Positions 42,416-52,701 are shown, counted from the first letter of the stretch. The stretch is DNA of 64,000 bases from Rubrimonas sp036788415 (GCF_036788415.1 NZ_DAIQNN010000007.1:1-64000); one strand, 5' to 3'. The notes: generated by a model from the sequence alone, not told the origin. Translations and numbers: made by a program.

Positions 42416-43311
42416 CCCGCCCCCGCCTTGTTGGCCATGCGCTGGAACAGCATGATCGGCGCGACCAGCACCACCAGAAGCACCACCGCCACCGCCGAGG
42501 CCAGCGGCCAGTCGCGATTGGCGAAGAACTCGTTCCAGAGCGTGCGCCCGATCATCTGCGTCTGCGCGCCCCCCAGAAGCTCGGGGATCACGAATTCGCC
42601 CACCGAAGGGATGAAGACGAGGAAGCACCCCGCCGCCACCCCCGGCAGCGACAGCGGAAACGTCACCCGCCAGAAGGCGCGCCACGGACGACACCCGAGG
42701 TCCGCCGCCGCCTCGAGCAGCGAGCGGTCCTGCTTCTCGAGCGCCGAGTAGAGCGGCAGCACCATGAAGGGCAGGTAGGAGTAGACGATGCCGATATAGA
42801 CGGCGATTTCGGTGTTGTGGATCACCAGCGGCTGGTCGATCAGCCCCATCGACTGCAGCGCGAGGTTGATCAGACCGTCGCGTTTCAGAATCCCGATCCA
42901 TGCGTAGACGCGGATCAGGAAGGACGTCCAGAACGGCAGGATCACCAGCATCAGCAGCGGGCCCTGCCAGCTCTTCGGCGCGCGCGCCATCGCATGCGCC
43001 ATCGGATAGCCGACGAGCAGCGTGATGAAGGTCGCCGTCAGCGCGATGCGCAGGCTGTTGAGATAGGTCGTGACGTAGAGCGGATCCTGCAGCAGGAACA
43101 GGTAGTTGCCGGTGTTGAGGTTGGCGAAGTAGCTGCGGATGCCGTCAAGCGTGTCCCAGGTCGGGCCGTAGGGCGGCTGGGCGACCATCGGCTCGGAGAA
43201 GCTGATCTTGAGCACGATCAGGAAGGGCGCGGCGAAGAACAGCAAGAGCCACAGATAGGGGAGCCCGACGACTGCGATCCGCCCCCAGTTCACCTGCCGT
43301 CCAGCCTGCAT
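42412..43311 (-). CDS. ABC transporter permease, PotH/PotB-like
   Basis: A 299-residue permease with about six helices. It shows the PotH-like N-terminus LPYLWLLLFFAAPFLIVLKI and EAA loop EAAADLGCRPWRAFWRVTFP. It pairs with the overlapping PotI-like gene. Upstream lies the MORN gene, so the usual potF and potG partners must be elsewhere or lost. Confidence 0.9.
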   Translation of the reverse strand: MQAGRQVNWGRIAVVGLPYLWLLLFFAAPFLIVLKISFSEPMVAQPPYGPTWDTLDGIRSYFANLNTGNYLFLLQDPLYVTTYLNSLRIALTATFITLLVGYPMAHAMARAPKSWQGPLLMLVILPFWTSFLIRVYAWIGILKRDGLINLALQSMGLIDQPLVIHNTEIAVYIGIVYSYLPFMVLPLYSALEKQDRSLLEAAADLGCRPWRAFWRVTFPLSLPGVAAGCFLVFIPSVGEFVIPELLGGAQTQMIGRTLWNEFFANRDWPLASAVAVVLLVVLVAPIMLFQRMANKAGAG

Positions 43312-43404
43312 CGGCGCGCTCCGCTTGATGCGCCGATTAACGCAGCCGCAGCGCGCGCGCGCAAGAGGGGAGGTCGCCGAAAGCGGCGCGAAAGCCGCGC
43401 GCCG

Positions 43405-44829
43405 TCACTGCGCTTCCGCTTCCGCTTCCTCGCGCGAGCCGCGCCGCCCGTTCACCCAGTAGCCTGCGTATTCCGCGCCGCTGGCGTAGCGCATCACGCC
43501 GTAGCCGTGGCGCTGGCCCTTGCGGAACGCCCCCTCGTAGACGTCGCCATTGCCGTAGCGCGCGACGCCCTCGCCGTGGATTTCGCCTTCCGCCCAGCCG
43601 CCCTCATAGGCGAAGCCGTCGGGCAGCGACAGCGACCCCGTCCCCGCCCGCGCGCCGTCGATGAACTCGCCGTCATAGACCGCGCCGTCGGCGTAGCGCG
43701 CGACGCCCCGCCCGTGCTGGAGGCCGTCGCGCCACTGGCCGGAGTATTCGTAGCCGTCGGGATGGGTCATCGCCCCTTCGCCATGGTGCTGGCCGTCGCG
43801 GAACTCGCCCTCGTAGCGCACGCCGTTCGCATAGACCGCGACGCCGCGCCCGTGGATCTCGCCCGCCCGCCAGTCGCCCTCGTAATGGCCGCCATCGGCG
43901 TAGTCGATCCGCCCCGGCCCGTCCGGCGCGCCGTTGGCGAAGCGGCCTGCGTGCGTCGCCCCGTTGGGGTAGCGCGCGACGCCTTCGCCCTCGATCCGCC
44001 CCTCAACCCATCCGCCCTCGTAGACGTAGCCGTCGGCGGCGGTGAACTTGCCGGCGCCGTGGCGGCGGCCCTCGCGGAACTGGCCTTCGTAGAGATCGCC
44101 ATTGGCGTAGCGCGCCACGCCTTCGCCGTCGCGCACGCCGTCGAGGAACTCGCCCTCATAGACGTCTCCGGTGGGATATTCGGCGCGCCCGCGCCCGGTG
44201 ATCAGCCCGCCGACCCACTGGCCCTCGTATCGGAACCCGTCGGCCATGACGATCTCGCCCGCGCCCTCGCGCATGCCCTTGACGAAATCGCCGCGATAGA
44301 CCGAGCCGTCGGCGTAGGTGACGACGCCCTCGCCATGCGGCGCACCCTCGGCCCAGCCGCCTTCGTAGCGATAGCCGTTGGGGCGCGTCATGACCCCCTG
44401 GCCCTGATGCGCGTTCGCGACGAAGTCGCCTTCGTAGATCACCCCGTCGGCATAGGTCGCGCGGCCCCGTCCCTCGATCACGCCGGCCTTCCATTCGCCT
44501 TCGTAGGCGCCGCCGTCGGCGTAGACGATCCGCCCCTGTCCGTGGGGGGCGCCGTCCTTGAAGTCGCCCTCATAGACCGAGCCGTTGGGGTAGCGCGCGA
44601 CGCCCTTGCCCTCGATGCGGCCGTCGACCCATTCGCCGGTGTATTCGTAGCCGCCTGGCAGGCGGAACACGCCCTGGCCGTGCTGCTTGCCGTCGCGGAA
44701 CTCGCCTTCGTAGACGCCGCCGGTGTCGTATTGCTTCACGGCGACCGAGGGCGTGTCCTGCGCAGTCGCGGCGAGGCCCACGATCGCGACGACCGCAAGC
44801 GCGCCGAGCAGCTTTCTGAGCGTCGCCAT
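43405..44829 (-). CDS. exported MORN-repeat protein
   Basis: A 474-residue protein made almost wholly of MORN repeats. A signal peptide ends near residue 23 (GLAATAQ). From residue 35 there are 19 repeats of 23 residues, each with the core GxxYEGxF/W...G.G, mostly alternating Phe and Trp. Repeats 1-9 (residues 35-241) align with repeats 10-18 (242-448), showing a block duplication; the last repeat runs into a Glu/Ala-rich tail. MORN proteins often bind lipids or scaffold envelope complexes, but no partner is evident. It diverges from cysS and lies 93 bases upstream of the permeases. Confidence 0.93.
   Translation of the reverse strand: MATLRKLLGALAVVAIVGLAATAQDTPSVAVKQYDTGGVYEGEFRDGKQHGQGVFRLPGGYEYTGEWVDGRIEGKGVARYPNGSVYEGDFKDGAPHGQGRIVYADGGAYEGEWKAGVIEGRGRATYADGVIYEGDFVANAHQGQGVMTRPNGYRYEGGWAEGAPHGEGVVTYADGSVYRGDFVKGMREGAGEIVMADGFRYEGQWVGGLITGRGRAEYPTGDVYEGEFLDGVRDGEGVARYANGDLYEGQFREGRRHGAGKFTAADGYVYEGGWVEGRIEGEGVARYPNGATHAGRFANGAPDGPGRIDYADGGHYEGDWRAGEIHGRGVAVYANGVRYEGEFRDGQHHGEGAMTHPDGYEYSGQWRDGLQHGRGVARYADGAVYDGEFIDGARAGTGSLSLPDGFAYEGGWAEGEIHGEGVARYGNGDVYEGAFRKGQRHGYGVMRYASGAEYAGYWVNGRRGSREEAEAEAQ
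43486..44106 (-). repeat. second copy of the 621-base nine-MORN block
   Basis: This segment encodes residues 242-448 of the MORN protein and lines up repeat by repeat with the first copy at 44107-44727. For example RIEGEGVARYPNG matches RIEGKGVARYPNG, and GRIDYADGGHYEGDW matches GRIVYADGGAYEGEW. Confidence 0.75.
44107..44727 (-). repeat. first copy of the 621-base nine-MORN block
   Basis: It encodes residues 35-241 of the MORN protein. The two copies have diverged considerably, so the duplication is not recent. Confidence 0.75.
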
Positions 44830-44889
44830 GTGTCGCCGGTCTCTCCCGTCTCCGCGCGGGCTCGCATGCGCGAAATTTCCTCTGTCGGG

Positions 44890-44918
44890 AACCTAGAAGC
44901 ACGCGAAGATCAACGCAA
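44890..44918 (-). promoter_or_regulatory. possible promoter of the MORN gene
   Basis: Read on the minus strand, TTGCGT (44918-44913) and TAGGTT (44895-44890) are 17 bases apart, about 60 bases before the MORN start. The rest of the 288-base gap to cysS holds no clear gene or structure. Confidence 0.4.
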
Positions 44919-45117
44919 TGTTGCGCGCGACGCCGCTTCGCGCGGATTCGGCGTGACGGCGCGGCCGATTCGCGACATAGAGAACGGATGAGCGATGCGA
45001 GCCGCCCCTGCGCGATCTGCATTCGCCGCTGACCCACGGTCCGCGGCGCCTCATCCTTTCCAGACCGCTCGGGAAGATGCTATCGCCGCCGCGGCGCAAC
45101 CCGCGAGCCCGGAACAC

Positions 45118-46493
<1,376 letters not shown>

Positions 46494-46497
<4 letters not shown>

Positions 46498-48134
46498 CCC
46501 GCGAGCGCCTCACCCTCTACGACACCACGCTGCGCGACGGGCAGCAGACGCAGGGCGTGGACTTCTCCGCCGAGGACAAGCGGCGGATCGCCCGCGCGCT
46601 CGACCGGCTCGGGATCGACTATGTCGAGGGCGGCTGGCCCGGCGCCAACCCAACCGACAGCGAGTTCTTCCGCGAGCCGCCGACCCTCGCCACCGCCCGC
46701 CTCGCCGCCTTCGGCATGACCAAGCGCGCGGGCCGCTCCGCCGAGAACGACGAAGTGCTCGCCGAAGTGGTCAATGCGGGGACGCCGGTGGTCTGCCTCG
46801 TCGGCAAGACGCATGATTTCCATGTCGAGACGGCGCTGGGCGTGACGCTCGACGAGAATCGCGAGAACATCCGCGAGTCGGTGCGCCGGATCGTCGAACT
46901 GGGGCGCGAGGCGATCTTCGACGCAGAGCACTTCTTCGACGGCTGGAAGGCCAATCCCGACTACGCGCTCGCCTGCGCGGTGGACGCCTACGAGGCCGGG
47001 GCCCGCTGGGTGGTGCTCTGCGACACCAATGGCGGAACCATGCCGGCGGAGATCGGGCGGATCACCGCGGAAGTCTGCGCCCGCATCCCCGGAAGCCATG
47101 TCGGAATCCACACCCACAATGACACCGAACAGGCGGTGGCGGGGTCGCTTGCGGCGGTCGAGGCCGGGGCGCGGCAGGTGCAGGGCACGCTGAACGGGCT
47201 CGGCGAGCGCTGCGGCAACGCCAATCTCGTCTCGCTGATCCCGACGCTGCTGCTCAAGGAGCCCTTCGCCAGCCGCTTCGCGACCGGCGTGCGCCCGGAG
47301 GCGCTGGAGAGCCTGACCACCGTCAGCCGCAAGCTCGACGAAATCCTCAATCGCCAGCCCGACCGTCACGCGCCTTACGTCGGCGCGGCGGCCTTCGCGC
47401 ACAAGGCGGGGCTGCACGCCTCGGCCATCGCCAAGGACCCGACCACCTACGAGCATGTTCCGCCCGAGACGGTCGGCAACGCCCGCGTGATCCCGATGAG
47501 CAATCAGGCGGGGCGCTCGAACCTCGTGAAGCGGCTGGCGGAGGCGGGGATCGCGGTTGACGCGCGCGACGACCGCCTCGGGCCGCTGCTCGCGGCGGTG
47601 AAGGAGCGCGAGGATCAGGGCTTCGCCTATGACAGCGCGGCGGCGAGTTTCGAATTGCTCGCGCGCGACCATCTCGGACTGCGCCCGCGCTATTTCACCG
47701 TCGAGCGGTTCCGGGTGACTGTCGAGCGGCGCTTCAACGCGCGCGGCGAGAAGGTGACGGTGTCGGAGGCCGTCGTTGTGGTGAATGTGGACGGGCATCG
47801 CGCGATCTCGGCGTCGGAATCGCTCGACCCGCTCACCGGCGCCGATCAGGGTCCGGTCAACGCGCTGGCCCGCGCGCTGCGGCGCGACCTCGGCAAGTAT
47901 CAGGACTACATCGACGATTTCCGGCTGACCGACTTCAAGGTGCGGATCCTGACCGGCGGCACCGAAGCCGTGACGCGCGTGCTGATCGAGAGCGGCGACG
48001 CGACCGGCGCGCGTTGGTCGACCGTCGGCGTCTCGGCCAACATCGTCGACGCCTCGGCGCAGGCGCTGCTGGATGCGATCGAGTGGAAGCTGATCCGCGA
48101 CGGCGCGCCGGTCGCTCAAGCCGCCGCCGAGTGA
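46494..48134 (+). CDS. cimA: citramalate synthase
   Basis: A 546-residue member of the 2-isopropylmalate synthase family that condenses pyruvate and acetyl-CoA to (R)-citramalate for isoleucine synthesis. The catalytic start LTLYDTTLRDGQQTQGVDFS distinguishes it from LeuA. GIHTHNDTEQAVAGSLAAVE carries metal-binding histidines, and a C-terminal LeuA-like dimer/regulatory domain follows from about residue 400. ATGA overlap with cysS and GTGA overlap with the next gene. Confidence 0.94.
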
Positions 48135-48895
48135 GCGCGCCGGCGCTCGACCCGGTCGCCGATCTGGTGCGCCGCGGCGACCCGGATCGGTTCCTGTCGG
48201 CGATGACGGCCCCGGAGCCGGGGCGGTCGCGGCTGATGGCGCTCTACGCCTTCAACCTCGAACTCGCCCGCGCGCCTTTCGCCGTCTCCGAGCCGATGCT
48301 GGCGCGCATCCGCCTGCAATGGTGGCGCGAGGCGCTGGAGGAGGGCAGGGCGGGCCGCCCCCGCCGCCACGAAGTCGCCGAACCGCTCGCCGCCGCAATC
48401 GCAGAGGCAGGCGCGCCACAGGAGCCCTTCGAGCGGCTGATCTCGGCATGGGAGCGGGCGGTGGACGCGCCGCCCGAGGGCGCGGCGCTGGCGGGCTGGC
48501 TGCGCGACACCGGCGCGCCGGTTCTCTCGCTGGCGGCGCGCATGCTCGCGCCAGAGGGCGCCGATGCGCTCGCGGAACCCGCCGGTTTCGCCTTCGCCGC
48601 CGCCGCATGGGCTCGCGCCGCGCCGGCGCTGGGCGCGCGGGGGTGGTCGGTTCCGCCTGCGAAGGACGCTCAGGCCCTCGCGCGCGCGGCGCTGGCCGAA
48701 CTCGCGCAGGCCCGCTCCGGGCGCGGCGCGGCGCCGAAGGCCGCAACGCCGGCCTTCGCGGCGGGCTGGTTGGCGGCCCCGACGCTGCGCGCCGCGTCGC
48801 GCCCCGATTTCGACCCGATGCGCGGCCCGCCCGAGCCGTCGCCCTTCCGCCGCCGCGCCGGATTGCTCTGGGTTGCGGCGACGGGCGGATGGTGA
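48131..48895 (+). CDS. squalene/phytoene synthase-fold protein, NDUFAF6-like
   Basis: A 254-residue protein of the trans-isoprenyl synthase fold. The segment LYAFNLELARAPFAVSEPML followed by RIRLQWWREALEE resembles mitochondrial NDUFAF6, a complex I assembly factor. The catalytic DxxxD aspartates of true synthases are missing at this place, so isoprenoid synthesis is unlikely. The GTG at 48131 overlaps the cimA stop. A role in respiratory-complex assembly is inference from the homology. Confidence 0.82.
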   Translation: MSAPALDPVADLVRRGDPDRFLSAMTAPEPGRSRLMALYAFNLELARAPFAVSEPMLARIRLQWWREALEEGRAGRPRRHEVAEPLAAAIAEAGAPQEPFERLISAWERAVDAPPEGAALAGWLRDTGAPVLSLAARMLAPEGADALAEPAGFAFAAAAWARAAPALGARGWSVPPAKDAQALARAALAELAQARSGRGAAPKAATPAFAAGWLAAPTLRAASRPDFDPMRGPPEPSPFRRRAGLLWVAATGGW

Positions 48896-48899
48896 GGCG

Positions 48900-49400
48900 T
48901 CAGGCCTGCGCGGGCTCCGCGCTTTCGGCGACGCGGCGGCGCTCCAGTTCCTGCCGGTAGATCGCCGCGAAGTCGATCAGGTCGAGCATCAGCGGCGGGT
49001 AGCCGCCGTCGCGGGTCACATCGGCGAGGATGCGGCGCGCGAAGGGGAACAGGATGCGCGGGCATTCGATCAGCAGGAACGGGCGCAGATGCGTCTCCGG
49101 CACGCCGGTGACCGTGAAGACGCCGGCGTAGTCGAGTTCGACCACGAAGGCCGTCGCCTCGCCATGCGTCGCCTTCGCGGTAAGCTTCAGCATCACCTCG
49201 TAGCGGTTCTCGCCGCGCGGGCTGGCGTCGAGATTGACCGCGACCTTGATGTCGGGGCGGCCCTGCTGGGCGGTCTCCGGCTTCATCGCGGCGACGTTCT
49301 CGAAGGACAGGTCGCGGGCGTATTGCGCGACGAGGCTGACCTGCGGGTTGAGCTGCTGCGGCTCCTGAGGCGCTGCGCCGTTCGAATCGGTGTCGGTCAT
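48900..49400 (-). CDS. secB: protein-export chaperone SecB
   Basis: Cytosolic tetrameric chaperone that holds preproteins unfolded and hands them to SecA. The 166-residue protein has VAQYARDLSFENVAA, DYAGVFTVTGVPE and LLIECPRILFPFARRI, with the usual acidic/variable ends. It converges on the NDUFAF6-like gene with a four-base gap. Confidence 0.97.
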   Translation of the reverse strand: MTDTDSNGAAPQEPQQLNPQVSLVAQYARDLSFENVAAMKPETAQQGRPDIKVAVNLDASPRGENRYEVMLKLTAKATHGEATAFVVELDYAGVFTVTGVPETHLRPFLLIECPRILFPFARRILADVTRDGGYPPLMLDLIDFAAIYRQELERRRVAESAEPAQA

Positions 49401-49516
49401 CGAAAACTCCGTGTGGCTGACGCGGAAGGGTCCGCGCGCTGGCGCGGGGCTAGCATGGGCCGCCGCCTCTAGCAAACCTCGATCCGGCTCCGATGGCGCG
49501 AGGCGAGGGCGCCTGT

Positions 49517-50005
49517 TCAGTCGGGGTCGCGACGCGGCGGCGTCTCGGTGACGTCGCGATATTCGGTCTCGATCACCCCGTCCTCGACTGGCCCCGCCCG
49601 CCCGCCGCCGCGATGAAACCCGCCGTCCGCCCCGGTCCATGTCGTCCGCACGACGCGCGCGGCCATTCGCGGCCGCGCCCAGTCGATAAGCCTCTCGCGG
49701 ATCGGGGCGTTGAGCAGGGCGAAGCCGACGCCGTCGGTGAAGAAGCCCGGCGTCAGCAGCAGCGCGCCGGCGAACAGGATCAGCGCGCCCTGCGCGAGCT
49801 GGTCGGAGGGGTCCTCGCCGCGCGCCATCGCGGCCTGAAGCCGCTGCACGGTGGCGAGGCCCTGCCGGCGCAGCATGCTCGCGCCGATCGCGGCGGTCAG
49901 GATCACCACCAGAATCGTCGGCCACAGCCCGATCAGACCGCCGATCTGGATGAACAGGACGATCTCGATCAGCGGCACGGCGATCAGCGCGGCGAGCAAC
50001 CACAT
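49517..50005 (-). CDS. fxsA: FxsA family membrane protein
   Basis: A 162-residue membrane protein. The start MWLLAALIAVPLIEIVLFIQ and the segment LLLTPGFFTDGVGFAL are typical of FxsA, whose E. coli member affects phage T7 exclusion by the F plasmid. Several helices are followed by a hydrophilic Gly-rich tail. It diverges from the Tim44-like gene, as commonly seen in alphaproteobacteria near secB. Confidence 0.9.
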   Translation of the reverse strand: MWLLAALIAVPLIEIVLFIQIGGLIGLWPTILVVILTAAIGASMLRRQGLATVQRLQAAMARGEDPSDQLAQGALILFAGALLLTPGFFTDGVGFALLNAPIRERLIDWARPRMAARVVRTTWTGADGGFHRGGGRAGPVEDGVIETEYRDVTETPPRRDPD

Positions 50006-50034
50006 GCGCGGTCTCCGGAAATGGCCCGCAGCGA

Positions 50035-50063
50035 TGGACAGCGGGCGTTGCGCGCCATACATA
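50035..50063 (+). promoter_or_regulatory. predicted promoter of the Tim44-like gene
   Basis: TGGACA (50035-50040), 17 bases, then TACATA (50058-50063), about 88 bases before the start codon. The -10 hexamer coincides with that of the opposing fxsA promoter candidate. Confidence 0.45.
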
Positions 50064-50087
50064 AGGCCCAACGTCGCCACGCGCCAA
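50058..50087 (-). promoter_or_regulatory. possible promoter of fxsA
   Basis: On the minus strand TTGGCG (50087-50082), 18 bases, then TATGTA (50063-50058), about 53 bases ahead of fxsA. It overlaps the Tim44-like promoter, so the two could compete. Confidence 0.35.
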
Positions 50088-50150
50088 CCGCCGATGGGTC
50101 GGGGCGGCGAATGGCGCGGGCGCGCCGAACGCAGGCAGGGATCGCGGTTC

Positions 50151-50825
50151 ATGACGAGCGGCATCATCGAGACGATCATCCTCGCGGCGATCGCGTTGTT
50201 TCTAGTATTCAAGCTGCGCGGCGTGCTGGGAACCAAGACGGGCCTCGAAGAGCAGCAGGGCGCGCGCGTCCGCGCACCGGCGCCCTCGCGCAGCGCGCCC
50301 GCAGGGCCCGTGCCGGTGGCCGAGGCGAACGAGATCGATCCCGACAGCGCGACCGTCGCCGAAGGCGACCGCGAGATCGGCGAGGCGCTGAGCGCGATGC
50401 GCCGGGCCGAACCTTCCTTCCTTCCCAGCGAGTTCATGGGCGGCGCGCGCGGCGCCTTCGAGATGATCCTGATGGCGTTCGAACAGGGCGATCTGGACAC
50501 GTTGCGCCAGTTCCTCGCGCCCGAGGTCTTCGCCGGCTTCGAGGCCGCGATCGCCGAACGTCGCGAGAACGGCTACACCGTCGACGCGCGCTTCATCGGG
50601 GTGCGCGAGGCGCAGGTCGTCGCCGCGCGCTACGACGCCGCAACGCGCGAGGCCGAAATCGCCGTGCGCTTCACGGCCGAGATGATCACCGTGGTCCGCG
50701 ACGCCGACCTCCAGATCGTCGAGGGCGACCCCAACGAGATCCGTCGCGAGAGCGACGTCTGGACCTTTGGCCGCCGCATGGGCGCTTCCGACCCGAACTG
50801 GCGGCTGGTCGCCACCGGCGGTTGA
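50151..50825 (+). CDS. Tim44-like domain protein (TimA type)
   Basis: A 224-residue protein with an N-terminal membrane helix (GIIETIILAAIALFLVFKL), a linker and a C-terminal Tim44-like domain (from about residue 85: GGARGAFEMILMAFEQGDLDTL, then NGYTVDARFIGV and DVWTFGRRM). Bacterial relatives bind at the inner membrane; the mitochondrial relative anchors the import motor. The start has no strong ribosome-binding site but gives the conserved helix. Confidence 0.9.
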   Translation: MTSGIIETIILAAIALFLVFKLRGVLGTKTGLEEQQGARVRAPAPSRSAPAGPVPVAEANEIDPDSATVAEGDREIGEALSAMRRAEPSFLPSEFMGGARGAFEMILMAFEQGDLDTLRQFLAPEVFAGFEAAIAERRENGYTVDARFIGVREAQVVAARYDAATREAEIAVRFTAEMITVVRDADLQIVEGDPNEIRRESDVWTFGRRMGASDPNWRLVATGG

Positions 50826-50832
50826 GTGGGCG

Positions 50833-51468
50833 ATGGCGGGAGCTCGGCGCCTTCCCGGACGCCGGGCGCGGCGCTCCGCCGACGATCTGAGCGCCGAGGA
50901 CCGCGCGCTCTGGGAACAGGTCGCCGCCTCAGCGCGCCCGCTCGTCGCAAGGCCGCTCCGCGCGGCCCATCCGGCGCCTGACGCGCCTCGGGCCCATCCG
51001 ACGCCGCATCCGCCTCCGCATCCCGCGCCGACGCCCCGCATCGTGAAGCCGGCGGGCCGTCCGGCGCCGCCGGTCGCCTGGCGCGTCGGCCCCGAGAGCG
51101 ACCGCCCCCTCCCGGCGCGTCCGGGGACGCCCGGGCTCGACCGCAACACCGCGCGGCGCCTGGGGCAGGGGCGGCGGGCGCCCGAGGCGCGGCTCGATCT
51201 ACACGGCATGACCTCCGACGCGGCGCACGGCGCGCTCACGCGGTTCGTCATGGAGTCCGCGGCGCTTGGGCGGCGCTGCGTGCTGGTGGTGACCGGCAAG
51301 GGGCGCTGTCCGCAGAGCGGCGGGCGCGGCGAGGGCGTGTTGCGGCGCGACGCGCCGCGCTGGCTGGGCGTCGCGCCGCTCGCGGCCGAAGTGGTCGGGG
51401 TGTTCGAGGCGCATGCCCGCCATGGCGGCGGCGGGGCGCTCTACGTCTATCTGCGCCGCCGGCGCTGA
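50833..51468 (+). CDS. Smr domain protein
   Basis: A 211-residue protein with a variable Pro/His-rich N-terminal half (about residues 40-90) and a C-terminal Smr nuclease-like domain. Its motifs are LDLHGMTSDAAHGAL (residues about 124-138), VTGKGR and a final YVYLRRRR. Smr domains act on nucleic acids. It starts seven bases after the Tim44-like stop. In several relatives a lytic transglycosylase gene (mltA) lies between these two; it is absent here. Confidence 0.88.
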   Translation: MAGARRLPGRRARRSADDLSAEDRALWEQVAASARPLVARPLRAAHPAPDAPRAHPTPHPPPHPAPTPRIVKPAGRPAPPVAWRVGPESDRPLPARPGTPGLDRNTARRLGQGRRAPEARLDLHGMTSDAAHGALTRFVMESAALGRRCVLVVTGKGRCPQSGGRGEGVLRRDAPRWLGVAPLAAEVVGVFEAHARHGGGGALYVYLRRRR

Positions 51469-51476
51469 GGGTCCGC

Positions 51477-51499
51477 CGCGCCGGGCGATTCCCGGCGCG
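51477..51499. terminator. perfect hairpin between convergent genes
   Basis: CGCGCCGGG (51477-51485) and CCCGGCGCG (51491-51499) form a nine-base stem with a CGATT loop, just after the Smr stop and before the stop of the leftward small membrane gene. It probably ends transcription from both sides. Confidence 0.5.
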
Positions 51500-51535
51500 C
51501 CCATGGCGGCGGAGGCCTTGCGCCGACCGGGGCTC

Positions 51536-51769
51536 TCAGCGCTCCTTCAGCGCGCCGAGCAGCGCGACGATGACGAGGCCGCCGATCAGCCCGCCGACGA
51601 TCCCGCCCGCCAGCCCCGGAAAGCCGAGATTGAAGGCCAGCGCCCCCCCCGCGACGCCGCCGCCGAGGCCGAGCCCGGCGTCGCCGCCCGCTCCGAACGT
51701 CGGTCGGACGAAGCGGCTGAACAGCCAGCCTGCGAGCGCGCCGCAGATCATCCACGCCAGATAGGTCAT
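51536..51769 (-). CDS. small glycine-rich membrane protein
   Basis: A 77-residue protein with hydrophobic, glycine-rich helices (TYLAWMICGALAGWLFSRF and later GGIVGGLIGGLVIVALLGAL). It resembles the GlsB/YeaQ/YmgE (transglycosylase-associated) group in size and Gly pattern, though the match is loose. Its ATG overlaps the fmt stop (ATGA), so it is the last gene of the def-fmt unit. Confidence 0.75.
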   Translation of the reverse strand: MTYLAWMICGALAGWLFSRFVRPTFGAGGDAGLGLGGGVAGGALAFNLGFPGLAGGIVGGLIGGLVIVALLGALKER

Positions 51770-52701
51770 CGCGTCTCTCCCTCGTCGTCGCATCCGAGCA
51801 TAGAGCCCTTCGGCGCGGAAAACCCGCGCAGAAGCGTCTCGCGATCCATGACGGCGCGGCCCGGGCGCTGGGCGGTCTGGATGCGCAGCGCGCCGCGCCC
51901 GCAGGCGATCAGCAGCGCGTCGTCGAGCGCTTCGCCGGGGCGGCCCGCCCCAGCCTCCGGCGTCGCAAGCAGCACCTTGAGGCGCTCGCCGTTCAGCGAG
52001 GTCCAGGCGCCGGGGGCGGGCGAGAGCCCGCGGATCTGGCGGTCGAGCGCCTCCGCGTCGCGCGTCCAGTCGATGCGGGCTTCGTCCTTGTCGATCTTGG
52101 TGGCGTAGAGCGCGCCTTCCTCCGGCTGCGCTCGCGGCGTCAACCGGTCCGCCGCGAAGCCCTCCAGCGCCTCCAGCATCAGCTCTCCACCCATCTGCGC
52201 CAGCCGCGCGGTCAGCGCGCCCGCCGTCTCGCGCGGCCCGATGGACGTGCGGAGATCCAAGAGCACCGGCCCGGTGTCGAGGCCGCGCTCCATGACCATC
52301 GCGCAAAGGCCCGTCTCGGCGTCGCCGGCCATGATCGCGCGCTGGATCGGCGCGGCGCCCCGCCAGCGCGGCAAGAGCGAGCCGTGCAGGTTGAGGCAGC
52401 CGAGGCGGGGCGCGCGCAGGATCGGCTCGGGCAGGATCAGCCCGTAGGCCACCACCACCGCCGCATCGAGGTCGAGGGCGGCGAAGGCGTCGCGGTCGGC
52501 GGGGTCGCGGAAGTTCAGCGGGCTGCGCACCGGCAGGCCCAGCGCCTCGGCGCGCGCCTGCACGGGGGAGGGGCGGGGCTTCTTGCCCCGCCCCGCCGGG
52601 CGCGGCGGCTGGGTGTAGACGGCGGCGATCTCATGGCTCTCCGCGAGCGCGTCGAGCGTCGGGACCGCGAAGTCCGGCGTGCCCATGAAGGCGAGGCGCA
52701 T
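51766..52701 (-). CDS. fmt: methionyl-tRNA formyltransferase
   Basis: Formylates initiator Met-tRNA with 10-formyl-THF. The 311-residue protein has RLAFMGTPDFAVPTLDAL at its start, the catalytic-loop segment LHGSLLPRWRGAAPIQRAI, and a C-terminal OB-fold domain after about residue 205. It starts four bases after the def stop; the two act at the beginning and end of the formyl-methionine cycle. Confidence 0.97.
   Translation of the reverse strand: MRLAFMGTPDFAVPTLDALAESHEIAAVYTQPPRPAGRGKKPRPSPVQARAEALGLPVRSPLNFRDPADRDAFAALDLDAAVVVAYGLILPEPILRAPRLGCLNLHGSLLPRWRGAAPIQRAIMAGDAETGLCAMVMERGLDTGPVLLDLRTSIGPRETAGALTARLAQMGGELMLEALEGFAADRLTPRAQPEEGALYATKIDKDEARIDWTRDAEALDRQIRGLSPAPGAWTSLNGERLKVLLATPEAGAGRPGEALDDALLIACGRGALRIQTAQRPGRAVMDRETLLRGFSAPKGSMLGCDDEGETR

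Noticed and set aside
43405..44829. Possible CRISPR-like array from regular spacing
   Set aside because: The 69-base period is coding (MORN repeats), without identical direct repeats and unique spacers.
42817..44991. 724-codon plus-strand frame with apparent 23-residue repeats
   Set aside because: The repetition is the reverse-complement shadow of the MORN repeats on the minus strand.
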